Below, piece after piece: positions 43,902 through 51,714 of a stretch of DNA of 64,000 nucleotides. Every line of letters begins with the position of its first letter. Position 1 is the stretch's first letter. The notes beneath the pieces were generated by a model. That model did no database searches. It worked only from the letters and a program-made list of their open reading frames with translations, and was not told the DNA's origin. Made by a program: the position numbers and the translations under genes. Source of the stretch: Acidobacteria bacterium Ga0077534 (lineage in GTDB: Bacteria; Acidobacteriota; Blastocatellia; Pyrinomonadales; Pyrinomonadaceae); assembly GCA_001464455.1 (NCBI GenBank), contig LNEI01000017.1, positions 1 through 64,000 of the forward strand, in the 5' to 3' direction.

Positions 43902-44753
43902 TTATTTGACCAGAGCATCTATCGCCATCGCAAATCGCTCTGGAGCTGATTCATCCATCCGCAAGTATAGTGCGGGCTCGATGAGTTCAAGTTCCATCAA
44001 CGCGAATTCGTCATCTATGTGGCGAACAAGGTCTACCCGTGCGTAGAGCAAACGCTGTCCGATCGCATCGATTGCCTTTTGAGCTGCCCCTCGCAGCCCC
44101 GCATCCGCTTCGATCCGCGTAATAAGTCCGCCGTGTTCCTCTTGTACTCTGAAATCACCGGGCTTCGGCGCCTTCAAGATCGTATGGCTAAGTTCTCCAT
44201 TGAAAAAGAAAAGTGAGTACTCGCCTTCGTCAACGATCGTCTTCAGGAAGGGCTGTACCAGAAACGGAAGCTCGGCAAACACCTCGATCAATGCGGGGTC
44301 AAACTTTTTAAGCCTAAATGTATTCTGAGCCGTAGCACTCACCGTTGGCTTGACGATGAGCTCATCGGTCTCAAAGGAAGCAAGCCACGAAGCAAAATTC
44401 CCCGCCGTATATTCGGCATCCCATATCGTCGGAACGATCCGAACGTTGCTCTGCTCGATGTCCCTCAGGTATCGCTTGTCAAGATTCCATTTGACGATAT
44501 CGAGCGGATTCTCAAGCCGAGCTTTCGACTCATCGATCCCTTGCAGGAACTCAATGAACTCGCAGGGATGTTTCTGATAATCCCAGGTGGTTCGGATAAC
44601 TGCCAGATCGAACAAATCCCAATTCGCGGCTCGGTCACGCCAGGATCTCGTTTCGACGCTCCATCCGAGCGACTTCATCGGACCGATCGCGAGATCGTCA
44701 TCGCTCACGTAGCCGGCCATGTCGTCCATTGATAGGAAACAACACCGCTTCAT
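43902..44753 (-). CDS. ATP-grasp domain protein
   Basis: 283 residues. The N-terminal part has DLAVIRTTWDYQKHPCEFIE; the ATP-grasp core has DELIVKPTVSATAQNTFRL (the ATP-binding Lys), then VQPFLKTIVDEGEYSLFFFN and ARVDLVRHIDDEFALMELEL (metal-binding acidic residues). This is the RimK/glutathione-synthetase-like type. Members join a carboxyl group to an amine or thiol with ATP; the substrate is unknown. The ATG overlaps the pyrE stop (ATGA). Confidence 0.82.
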   Translation of the reverse strand: MKRCCFLSMDDMAGYVSDDDLAIGPMKSLGWSVETRSWRDRAANWDLFDLAVIRTTWDYQKHPCEFIEFLQGIDESKARLENPLDIVKWNLDKRYLRDIEQSNVRIVPTIWDAEYTAGNFASWLASFETDELIVKPTVSATAQNTFRLKKFDPALIEVFAELPFLVQPFLKTIVDEGEYSLFFFNGELSHTILKAPKPGDFRVQEEHGGLITRIEADAGLRGAAQKAIDAIGQRLLYARVDLVRHIDDEFALMELELIEPALYLRMDESAPERFAMAIDALVK

Positions 44754-45331
44754 CTCTGGATCGCCCGACTACCCGGTTTTATCGCCTCGATACCTTCCGC
44801 GCATAAGGGGCATTCGTGGGGCGGATAGCTCTTCGCATCCATTTCAAGCAGTGAAACCCGGGGAACCCCAACATCAGCAATGCCGTTTGAGCGGTCAATT
44901 ATCGAAGCGGCCGCGACGACCTTTGCCCCATTTTCTTCGAGCGCGGCGATGCATTCGCGGGTCGAGCCTCCCGTAGTGATAACGTCCTCGACGACGAGCA
45001 CTCGCTCGCCAGGCGTCAGCGAGAATCCCCGCCTCACGGTCATGATACCCGATTGTCGCTCAGTCCAGATGAACGGCAGATCCAGAATCTGAGCGGTCGC
45101 AAAACCTATAACAAGACCGCCGATCGCTGGTGCGGCAACCGTACCGACCTTCTCACTCTCGAGCAACGGAGAAAGTTTCTCAACCAGCATCGCTGCAAAC
45201 CGCTCGGCGTGTTCAGGGACGCGTAAAGCGAGTGCGCACTGCAGATAGCGTGGGCTGTGCAGCCCGCTTGAGAGCACAAAATGCCCGTCAAGAAGGGCTC
45301 CCGTATCTTTGAAATGCTCAATTATGTCCAT
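44750..45331 (-). CDS. pyrE: Orotate phosphoribosyltransferase
   Basis: 193 residues. The PRPP-binding motif is VLVVEDVITTGGSTRE near residue 110; an N-terminal HFVLSSGLHSPRYLQC and VIGFATAQILDLPFIWTER are typical. It makes OMP from orotate and PRPP in pyrimidine synthesis. First gene of a likely pyrE - ATP-grasp - truA unit. A C-terminal cysteine pair (ECPLCAEG) is an addition seen in some bacterial forms. Confidence 0.93.
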   Translation of the reverse strand: MDIIEHFKDTGALLDGHFVLSSGLHSPRYLQCALALRVPEHAERFAAMLVEKLSPLLESEKVGTVAAPAIGGLVIGFATAQILDLPFIWTERQSGIMTVRRGFSLTPGERVLVVEDVITTGGSTRECIAALEENGAKVVAAASIIDRSNGIADVGVPRVSLLEMDAKSYPPHECPLCAEGIEAIKPGSRAIQR

Positions 45332-45399
45332 TGAAAATAGACTAACCTAAACACGCCTGCCAACTCAATAATCCCTCGGGATTCTGTTAAACTAGCGGC

Positions 45400-46221
45400 G
45401 TGACACCGTTTCCAAATCTCATCTGCGATTCCCTGCTCATCAGCGAAACCGTAACACTGCTGCGTTCATTCGGCGGCCGGGCGTCGGCTGTTAGCATTGT
45501 TGATTTCGTGATGAAGATCCGCAAGCCCGATCGTCAGCTTGCTCGAATGTTGGTTTCGGATCTCATCTCGACCGACCCGCGGCTATCGCTCGACGGTGAC
45601 ACCGTTGTGCTTCGCGATTCGGCATACGAGGGCCGCGAGTTACGCGAGACAGAATTTGTGGTTTTCGATCTGGAGACGACCGGGGCCAAAGCTCCACCGT
45701 GTCGTGTGACCGAGATCGGTGCGTGGCGTGTCAAGAATGGCAAGGTTCTCGACGAGTTTCACACGCTGGTAAACCCCGAAACGCCGATCCCGCCCTTTAT
45801 CTCGTCGCTAACGGGGATCAGTGACGAGATGGTTCGGTACGCTCCGGTCTTTGCTGAGATCGCGGAGGATTTTCTTGGTTTTATCGGCGATTCGGTCCTG
45901 GTGGCGCATAATTCGGGCTTCGATATGCGGTTTTTGAATCACGAGATCAGCCGCGTCTATGGCAAGTATCGCCTGGCAAATCCGTGCCTTTGTACCGTAC
46001 AGCTATCGCGAAAACTGCTGCCGGACATCTTGAATCACAAGCTAAAAACTGTTGCCCAGCATTATGAAATAGACCTCGTCGACCACCACCGGGCCAGCGC
46101 CGATGCCTTCGCGACGGCCCACATTTTTGTGAATCTGCTCAATAGGTTAAACGAAGACGGCGTAAACGATCTCGCCGCGATTCGCGGCCTGGGCTCGCGA
46201 AAGCATCGGTACGTACGATAA
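45400..46221 (+). CDS. DEDD-type 3'-5' exonuclease (DnaQ-like)
   Basis: 273 residues with a GTG start. After a helical N-terminal domain of about 85 residues comes the exonuclease domain: ExoI VVFDLETTGAKAPPCRVTEI, ExoII LVAHNSGFDMRFLNHEI and ExoIII HRASADAFATAHIFV. This is the epsilon/DnaQ type. The N-terminal segment is not found in the polymerase proofreading subunit, so a separate repair or degradation nuclease is more likely. It is divergent from pyrE. Confidence 0.87.
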   Translation: MTPFPNLICDSLLISETVTLLRSFGGRASAVSIVDFVMKIRKPDRQLARMLVSDLISTDPRLSLDGDTVVLRDSAYEGRELRETEFVVFDLETTGAKAPPCRVTEIGAWRVKNGKVLDEFHTLVNPETPIPPFISSLTGISDEMVRYAPVFAEIAEDFLGFIGDSVLVAHNSGFDMRFLNHEISRVYGKYRLANPCLCTVQLSRKLLPDILNHKLKTVAQHYEIDLVDHHRASADAFATAHIFVNLLNRLNEDGVNDLAAIRGLGSRKHRYVR

Positions 46222-46313
46222 GCCACTGTTGACTTGTGTCTGTTCCGTGCCTTTCAGTGCTATCCGTGGTTAATATTCGATCTCGACCACTGAATACACG
46301 GAAACCGACACGG

Positions 46314-46790
46314 ATGAAAAATGCCCTCGCCGGGCATCCACATCTTAGCCAACTTCAAATTATGTTAGACGAAAGAATGCCTGAGGGCGTCAACAAACAG
46401 CAGCTAGACATCCGGCCGACTCCGCGTGAGGAAATGAACCTCTTCCCGCTAGATGCTTTCCCTTATGAATACGTAGGTAAAGAGATCTGGGTCGAGTTCG
46501 ATATGCCGGAATTTACCGCGATCTGTCCGTTCTCCGATTTTCCCGATTTTGGAGTTATCCGGCTCAAGTATGTTCCGAACAAACTCTGTGTTGAGCTAAA
46601 AAGCCTGAAGCTCTATATCAACTCGTTCCGCGACGTTAAGATCTTTCACGAACACGTCGTCAACCTGATCCTCGAAGATTTCGTCGCCGCCTGCGACCCG
46701 CTAAAGGTCGAGATCGAAGGCGATTACAATGTGCGGGGAAACATCAAGACGGTCGTGAGAGCGAGCTATAGGAAAGGGAATATCGAATAA
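46314..46790 (+). CDS. queF: NADPH-dependent 7-cyano-7-deazaguanine reductase
   Basis: 158 residues, the short QueF type. The catalytic Cys and Asp are in [13 protein letters not shown] (Cys, seven residues, Asp). The QueF motif [11 protein letters not shown] and the FHEHVVNLI segment with the catalytic His-Glu follow. It reduces preQ0 to preQ1 in queuosine synthesis. The start is the ATG at 46314; the frame extends upstream through a repeat-rich stretch but without homology. No other que genes are nearby. Confidence 0.92.
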   Translation: MKNALAGHPHLSQLQIMLDERMPEGVNKQQLDIRPTPREEMNLFPLDAFPYEYVGKEIWVEFDMPEFTAICPFSDFPDFGVIRLKYVPNKLCVELKSLKLYINSFRDVKIFHEHVVNLILEDFVAACDPLKVEIEGDYNVRGNIKTVVRASYRKGNIE

Positions 46791-46876
46791 CGAATAGTGA
46801 ATATCGAGTAACGAATGATTCGTCTTTGCTCCCAAATCGATATTCGTTATTCACTATTCGTTATTCGTTACTCGAC
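46785..46876. repeat. Inverted cluster of CGAATAACGAATAGTGAATA repeats
   Basis: Right after queF the units CGAATAACGAATAGTGAATA and CGAGTAACGAAT lead into a spacer and then their inverted copies (TATTCGTTATTCACTATTCG). The arms can pair into a long hairpin between the convergent queF and Crp/Fnr genes. It may act as a two-way transcription stop, though no U run follows. The last base of the queF stop touches it. Confidence 0.65.
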
Positions 46877-46882
46877 CTTGAT

Positions 46883-47620
46883 TCAGGCGTATCTACGGGA
46901 AATACCTCGTCCGAGTAGGCGATTGTATTCGGCGTTGACCACTTCGTAGCATTCGCAGACGGCGTTTTCCAGGCCTGGGCGATCGATTATCGTCATTGTC
47001 CCACGAACGCTTTTGATCAGTTTTCGAGCTACGAGTTTCTGCGCGGCCAGCGTTACGCCCTCGCGACGAACGCCCAGCATATTTGAGATCAGATCGTGCG
47101 TCATCACGAGTTTATCTGATTCGAGTCGGTCATGGCTAAGCAAAAGCCAGCGGCAAAGCTGCTGTTCGACAGTATGCAGCCGGTTGCAGACGGCCGTTTG
47201 CGATATCTGAGCGATCAACGCCTGCGTGTAGCGGAGCAGTATTTTTTGAAACGGCCCTCCAAGTGTGAATTCTGCTTTCAGATCCTTCGCTCTCATCCGA
47301 TAGCTGTCGCCTGCACTCTGAACGATCGCCCGGCTGGTTGTCGTGTCACCGCCCATGAACAACTCGATCCCGAGTATTCCGTCGTTCCCGACCACTCCGA
47401 TCTCGGCGGTTGCACCGTTTTCCATAATGCAAAGTAGCGAGACGATGGCGGTTGTCGGAAAATAGACATACTCCATCTCGTCACCCGATTCATGCATTAC
47501 CTGCCCAAGATCAAGATCAACGGACTCCAACTTGGACACAACTCTGTCGAGCTCCGGATCAGCCAGGGATGCCAGCAAATAGTTCTTTTGTGTGTGAATT
47601 TCTTGCTTAACTTGCGCCAT
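46883..47620 (-). CDS. Crp/Fnr family transcriptional regulator (A)
   Basis: 245 residues. The N-terminal cyclic-nucleotide-binding-like barrel has VYFPTTAIVSLLCIMENGAT and GIELFMGGDTTTSRAIVQSA; the long dimer helix follows and the C-terminal helix-turn-helix is ISNMLGVRREGVTLAAQKL. No cysteine cluster is seen at the N-terminus, so it is unlike Fnr proper. The effector is unknown. A 16-bp TGTGC-N6-GCACA palindrome lies 91 bp upstream of the start and could be its own operator. It has a paralog next to it. Confidence 0.85.
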   Translation of the reverse strand: MAQVKQEIHTQKNYLLASLADPELDRVVSKLESVDLDLGQVMHESGDEMEYVYFPTTAIVSLLCIMENGATAEIGVVGNDGILGIELFMGGDTTTSRAIVQSAGDSYRMRAKDLKAEFTLGGPFQKILLRYTQALIAQISQTAVCNRLHTVEQQLCRWLLLSHDRLESDKLVMTHDLISNMLGVRREGVTLAAQKLVARKLIKSVRGTMTIIDRPGLENAVCECYEVVNAEYNRLLGRGISRRYA

Positions 47621-47710
47621 GACTTCGACCTCCGCTAAATCGACGAACAGAGCCCACTACCAAGAGGGCTCCGCCGTCAGCTAAAAAATAGCACAGGTAA
47701 ATTATTTATG

Positions 47711-47726
47711 TGTGCGGAAACGCACA
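47711..47726. promoter_or_regulatory. Crp-type palindromic operator (TGTGC-N6-GCACA)
   Basis: Perfect 5+5 palindrome with 6-bp spacer, the half-site geometry of Crp/Fnr-family operators. It lies between the two paralogous regulators, in the promoter region of regulator A. Two further sites GTGC-N6-GCAC lie upstream of regulator B. Inference; binding not shown. Confidence 0.5.
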
Positions 47727-47789
47727 AAGTTCAAAGTTGTTTAGCGCGAAGCGAGAAAGGCTCGCCGCGGAGGGATGTTTGCCCTCCGA

Positions 47790-48479
47790 TCATGCATTCG
47801 GTGGCGAAATTATCCGATAACAAGTACAAGCCAGCTTTTCCAGTTCGCTCTTTTGAAGTATCGAAAGGTTGCCACGAACGTAGCTAACAAGGCCCCGGTG
47901 CTGAAAGTCCGACGCCGCCTTGTTTACGGCCTCGCGGCGGACGCCGATCATGTTGGAGAGAAACTCCTGCGTGATCTGAAACTCATCCGATCTCATGCGG
48001 TCGCGGGTCATCAATAGCCACCTAGCCATCCGCGCCTCGATCGGATGATAACGGTTGCAGGCGGCCGATTGCGAGATCTGCGTCATCAGTGAGTGCGTGA
48101 ACTTCTTAAGGATACGCTGGAGGTCGACACTCCTTTCAGATTCAAAGATAAAGTCCTTCGAAGTCATTCGCGTCGCAAACCCCGCTCCTTGAACAACGGC
48201 AAGATTATCCGAGGTAGCTACGCCCAGAAAGACGGGGATCCCGATCATCCCTTCGTTACCGACAATGCCAACTTCAAGACTTGAGTTTGACCCAACCACG
48301 GCAAGTAGTGAGATGATGCCGCTCTCGGGAAAGTAGACATGTTCGATCACATCTCCCGCGCCGTAGATCTCCTCGTGGTAGACGAGCTCGCAGCGCTCGA
48401 GCATCGGTAGCATTTGCAGAAAGTTTTCGTTCGGCAAACTTGCGAGCAAGGCGTTCTTTGATCTTGTTGTTTTAGGCAT
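47790..48479 (-). CDS. Crp/Fnr family transcriptional regulator (B)
   Basis: 229 residues. The barrel has VYFPESGIISLLAVVGSNSS and GIPVFLGVATSDNLAVVQGA; the helix-turn-helix is LSNMIGVRREAVNKAASDF. Paralog of regulator A with the same GVRRExV recognition helix, so both could bind a similar DNA sequence. The effector is unknown. Two GGTGCTA-N3-CGCAC sites lie 104 and 166 bp upstream of its start. Confidence 0.85.
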   Translation of the reverse strand: MPKTTRSKNALLASLPNENFLQMLPMLERCELVYHEEIYGAGDVIEHVYFPESGIISLLAVVGSNSSLEVGIVGNEGMIGIPVFLGVATSDNLAVVQGAGFATRMTSKDFIFESERSVDLQRILKKFTHSLMTQISQSAACNRYHPIEARMARWLLMTRDRMRSDEFQITQEFLSNMIGVRREAVNKAASDFQHRGLVSYVRGNLSILQKSELEKLACTCYRIISPPNA

Positions 48480-48582
48480 GTGATCATTTCGAATCTAGTA
48501 TTCAAACCACCGATACATCGCCAGATTCGGTCCCGACGTTGTAAGCGCTTTTCAACTCTAGCCAAACCAACCATCGAAGTTG

Positions 48583-48596
48583 GTGCTATATCGCAC
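48583..48596. promoter_or_regulatory. Crp-type operator site (GTGC-TATATC-GCAC)
   Basis: Palindromic GTGC/GCAC with a 6-bp spacer, in the upstream region of regulator B. With one base either side it is GGTGCTATATCGCAC, matching the site at 48645-48658 at 13 of 15 positions. The two sites are 62 bp apart, close to six helical turns. Confidence 0.5.
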
Positions 48597-48644
48597 TTTG
48601 GAGACTGATTTTCGGACCCTAATTATGATGTGGAAATCACTTAG

Positions 48645-48658
48645 GTGCTACAACGCAC
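48645..48658. promoter_or_regulatory. Crp-type operator site (GTGC-TACAAC-GCAC)
   Basis: Second palindromic site with the same spacing. Its context GGTGCTACAACGCAC is a near-direct repeat of the site at 48583-48596. It is in the region between regulator B and the small plus-strand genes, so it could serve either direction. Confidence 0.5.
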
Positions 48659-48909
48659 ATACACTGCCTTCAAGACCCTTTATTGTTAGGGCATCTCGAA
48701 GTAATAAGACGATAGGCTGAATGCCCTTACCATCCCTGCATTCACATGACACACCTGTGCCACAGCTCGTCTAGGGACTCGAGGGGGCCACTTCTTGTCT
48801 ACAATTGGGGCGGAGGTCGGTTTTACGTGAAGGGCGGTGATAAAAACCGTCATCGCCCCTCACCTAATCAATTGCACTGGAAGACCTGAGCGTATACCGG
48901 AGAGTCGGA

Positions 48910-49056
48910 ATGAAAATTGTCCATTTTTCGCTGTATTACTTTAAGCTCCAATTTACGGTTGCCATCGGTCTGCATTGTACCTCGCTGCCAATGAGCATCA
49001 ACTGGCGCTGGCGATTTTGGCAGCAGCGGCGACTTGCCCGACATAGGGGCCGGTAA
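48910..49056 (+). CDS. Possible small ORF, 48 codons
   Basis: An ATG-started frame with GGAGAG about 6 nt upstream. The 48-residue product begins MKIVHFSLYYFKLQFTVAIG and ends in a strongly basic tail (WRWRFWQQRRLARHRGR). A hydrophobic start and basic end could fit a small membrane-associated peptide. No homolog recognised. It precedes the next gene by 21 bp, which favours a real leader ORF, but it may be chance. Confidence 0.3.
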   Translation: MKIVHFSLYYFKLQFTVAIGLHCTSLPMSINWRWRFWQQRRLARHRGR

Positions 49057-49077
49057 AAGGATATCGAGGCAAAGACG

Positions 49078-49344
49078 ATGTGGCTTTCAGATCTCACTAA
49101 TTATCACTCCCCATACAAAGCCGCGAAGGTAGCTGATGACCGTGCCGACTGGTACCGCAGCTTCGTGATCGCGTTAGCTTTTAAGATTACGGCTTCGAGC
49201 GAAGAGGCAGATGCCGCGGCGAATGAGATCTTTGCAGACATTCAGCGACATGCAAACCGTTCCGGAACAATTGCATCGCCCGTGGACAAAGTTGTCTCAT
49301 TGGTTGCCCGTCGCCGCCTGATGAGGTATTTGCAAACGCACTGA
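49078..49344 (+). CDS. Miniprotein resembling sigma factor region 2
   Basis: 88 residues with GAGG 10 nt before the ATG. The segment WYRSFVIALAFKITASSEEA, then DAAANEIFADIQRHA, follows the hydrophobic and acidic pattern of ECF sigma region 2 (ALxxT...EDAeDxxQEtF). No region 4 follows, and the frame ends right away, so it is either an orphan region-2 relative or a coincidental likeness. It lies downstream of the Crp-type sites. Confidence 0.55.
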   Translation: MWLSDLTNYHSPYKAAKVADDRADWYRSFVIALAFKITASSEEADAAANEIFADIQRHANRSGTIASPVDKVVSLVARRRLMRYLQTH

Positions 49345-49467
49345 GGGTTGTGTGCAACCGCACAGACGTCCGCTCTTAGAAGCATTAATCTCATTAAAGT
49401 CTGTGCGATCCAGATTTTAGGCCACTTATTTGTTCGGATCGATCTCGCAGGACTGATCAAGGGGAAA

Positions 49468-49561
49468 ATGCAGCTTCAAAACTGCATCAACTGTTGGCAC
49501 GTGATGCTGCCATTTTGGAGAATGTCCGGGTCTTACGATACCACGGCATTCTCTTTTTTTT
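49468..49561 (+). ncRNA. Possible small transcript ending in a terminator
   Basis: A 6-bp hairpin ATGCAG/CTGCAT (49468-49487) is followed 30 bp later by an imperfect hairpin (GAATG...CATTC, 49520-49551) with inner CCG/CGG pairing, then a run of eight Ts. This looks like a rho-independent terminator on the plus strand. It can be the 3' end of the sigma-like gene's transcript or a separate small RNA. Confidence 0.4.
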
Positions 49562-49750
49562 GATCGCGAAACCCTTTTTTGCAGATCATGGAAAAAACTG
49601 TGTTTTTGTAAGCAAGCAAACATAAAATTCCCGTCAATCTGGCTATCCTGAAATTGACCCTGCAAACAGACGTTACCGATGTTTGCGAGAATCCTAAGAC
49701 ACGCAAACTTGAGCATTGCGTAACTGCTGGCAGGGTACTTTTTAGACAGG

Positions 49751-49830
49751 AATGCGGCATTCGCCGCATTTATATGGCAAGTGATGGTGCCATATGATTT
49801 GCCCGGGAACGAAAGTTTCCGGGCATTTTT
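49751..49830 (+). ncRNA. Candidate small RNA: three tandem hairpins ending in a terminator
   Basis: Three perfect or nearly perfect stems sit side by side: AATGCGGC/GCCGCATT (loop ATTC), ATATGGCA/TGCCATAT (8-nt loop), and TGCCCGGGAAC/GTTTCCGGGCA with a GAAA loop and one G-T pair, followed by TTTTT. The last is a rho-independent terminator on the plus strand. It cannot serve the CarD-like gene, which runs the other way and meets it, so an independent plus-strand RNA is implied. The sequence from 49562 to 49750 holds no gene and may be its 5' part or its promoter. Confidence 0.55.
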
Positions 49831-49844
49831 CGTTGCGATCGCCT

Positions 49845-50369
49845 TCAGTGTGCAGCGGCGGAAAGAGTTCTGGTCATCCTCGTACAGGCAGCTTCGACAA
49901 GTCCGATTATCTCGGTCTCAGCCGGAACTCGGCGGCGGGATTCGGCATTAGAAAGCTCCGAAATAATTAGAAATCGCGATTTTTCCAGCAGTGTTTGCTC
50001 GCGAAACGACAATTTTTTCTCATGGCTGAGAAACGTCAGCATTTTCATCACCTCAGCCGTCTGAAAGATGTCGCCGGAACGCAATTTCTCGCTAAAATCC
50101 TTCGAACGAGCCTTCCAGTCGCCCGAGTACGGTTCAAAATCCTCGGCAAGCATATCTATCAGCCGCCGGCACTGCGACGGGCTTATAAGCGGCCTCAAGC
50201 CGATGCTGTCGGCGTTCTGCTCCGGCACGAAGATCGTCGAGTGGTCGTGCAAGACCCTCAGCGTAAAGCCGCTGATGGTGATCGAACCGATATTGTGCTG
50301 CTTAAACTCTTCGACGAGGCAGACGCCTTGGTTGGGATAAACTATCTTCTGACCTATCAATAATTGCAT
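49845..50369 (-). CDS. CarD/CdnL-family transcriptional regulator
   Basis: 174 residues. The N-terminal Tudor-like RNA polymerase-interacting domain has IGQKIVYPNQGVCLVEEF and STIFVPEQNADSIGLRPL; the C-terminal helical domain has YSGDWKARSKDFSEKLRSGD and then LSHEKKLSFREQTLLEKSRF. CarD/CdnL proteins bind RNA polymerase beta and stabilise open complexes at many promoters. The length is near that of CdnL. A terminator on the opposite strand lies just past its stop. Confidence 0.87.
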   Translation of the reverse strand: MQLLIGQKIVYPNQGVCLVEEFKQHNIGSITISGFTLRVLHDHSTIFVPEQNADSIGLRPLISPSQCRRLIDMLAEDFEPYSGDWKARSKDFSEKLRSGDIFQTAEVMKMLTFLSHEKKLSFREQTLLEKSRFLIISELSNAESRRRVPAETEIIGLVEAACTRMTRTLSAAAH

Positions 50370-50593
50370 TTGTCCTCTCCATCCAAGAAAGAAAAGAGAA
50401 AATGACGCGATGCGTGGCGAACTAAATCATTGTCCGGGCGCAGGGTTGGTCAATCTGTGAATAGCAACAGTATAGCATACGAGCAACATGAGATAAATAG
50501 AAAATATTTCGCACAGCCCTTGTCACAAACGCCCTGCTCACGGTGTTCTCCCTATGAAAAGCAAATCTTGCAGCAAAATATTCGGAGGCTTAA

Positions 50594-51607
50594 ATGCAAA
50601 AATATCTCGTCGCTCCATCGTTAAATCTTCTCTCGATCGCATTCATAATCATCGTCATCGGCAAGCTCGTGATCATCGCCCAATCGTCCGCAACTGGCGA
50701 GTGGAAGGCCGACGCCAGGCCTGACAAGGCCGGACGCGAAGGCAAAATTCAGCTTGATCTCAGCCGCACAACCAACGGCGATCGCAAGAACCAGTTCGGT
50801 TCCAGTTTCGAATACTCAGAACTCCAGGGCCTGACTCGGGAGCAGGCTCAGAATGGCCGCGTTTCTTTCCGGCTAGTTCGCGAAGCTGGCAGGATCAACT
50901 TCGACGGCTCATTCACCGACGGCAAAGGCAGCGGCACGTTCCGCTTCGACCCCGACAGCGGCTACGTCAGTGCGATGAGATCCCGCGGGTTCGATTTCGA
51001 AAGATCGAGGCACAAGAACGACGACAGCGTCGAAGGCCGCCTGCTCTCAGCTGCAATGATCAACGTCACGACTGCTCTCGCCGACGATCTGAAGTCGGTC
51101 GGTTTCGGCGATCTCGATGTCGACGACCTTTTCAAGGCCGCGATCTTCAAGGTCGATTCGAAATTCATGGCAGAGATGAAAGCGACGGGCTATCCAAATC
51201 TCGGAATGGAAGAACTGGTGAAAGCCCGTATCTTCAAGATCGACGCCAATTTTGTCCGCAAACTCGCTGAGATGGGCCTCGCGACCAATGATTTTGAACA
51301 GGTCGTAAAGTTCAGTATCTTCAAGGTAACGCCCGAATACCTCGCAGAAATGCGTGCCGCGGGCTTCGACAAACTCAACCCGGAAGAGATCGTTAAATTC
51401 CGCATCTTCAATGTCACGCCCGAATTGCTGACCGACCTCAAAGCCGAAGGCTACGGCAATCTATCAGCCGAACAGGTCGTAAAGTTCCGCATTTTCAACA
51501 TCGACAAGGACTTTATCCGCAGAGCGAAGGCCGAAAACCCAAATGCGACGATCGAAGACCTCGTAAAAATGAAGATCGGCGTCCACAAGTTGAAAAATAC
51601 CTACTAA
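50594..51607 (+). CDS. Secreted repeat protein of unknown function
   Basis: 337 residues with GGAGG 5 nt before the ATG. A signal or anchor segment (about residues 8-30) leads to a beta-rich region (to about residue 140). The C-terminal part is five to six repeats of about 28 residues built around IFxVTPEYLAEMRAAGF and EEIVKFR; for example EEIVKFRIFNVTPELLTDL and EQVVKFRIFNIDKDFIRRA. Similar repeats occur in the outer parts of some BlaR1-type M56 proteins, but no peptidase domain is present here. Probably a helical binding surface. Confidence 0.65.
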   Translation: MQKYLVAPSLNLLSIAFIIIVIGKLVIIAQSSATGEWKADARPDKAGREGKIQLDLSRTTNGDRKNQFGSSFEYSELQGLTREQAQNGRVSFRLVREAGRINFDGSFTDGKGSGTFRFDPDSGYVSAMRSRGFDFERSRHKNDDSVEGRLLSAAMINVTTALADDLKSVGFGDLDVDDLFKAAIFKVDSKFMAEMKATGYPNLGMEELVKARIFKIDANFVRKLAEMGLATNDFEQVVKFSIFKVTPEYLAEMRAAGFDKLNPEEIVKFRIFNVTPELLTDLKAEGYGNLSAEQVVKFRIFNIDKDFIRRAKAENPNATIEDLVKMKIGVHKLKNTY

Positions 51608-51714
51608 GGTTCACCCTAATAACCACTTCCTCCTCACTCACTCCGGCTGTCCGCTTTCACGCGGCCAGCCGATTTTTTGTTGGCTCCAACCGGGCAGCGT
51701 CGAGGTTCACCAGA

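Noticed and set aside
45250-45270. Palindromic GGGCTGTGCAGCCC in pyrE
   Set aside because: It encodes the conserved SSGLHSPRY motif, so it is coding sequence rather than an inserted repeat.
49351-49364. TGTGC-AACC-GCACA as a fourth Crp-type operator
   Set aside because: Spacer is 4 bp rather than 6 bp and it sits just after a stop codon within a larger hairpin; kept apart from the three better sites.
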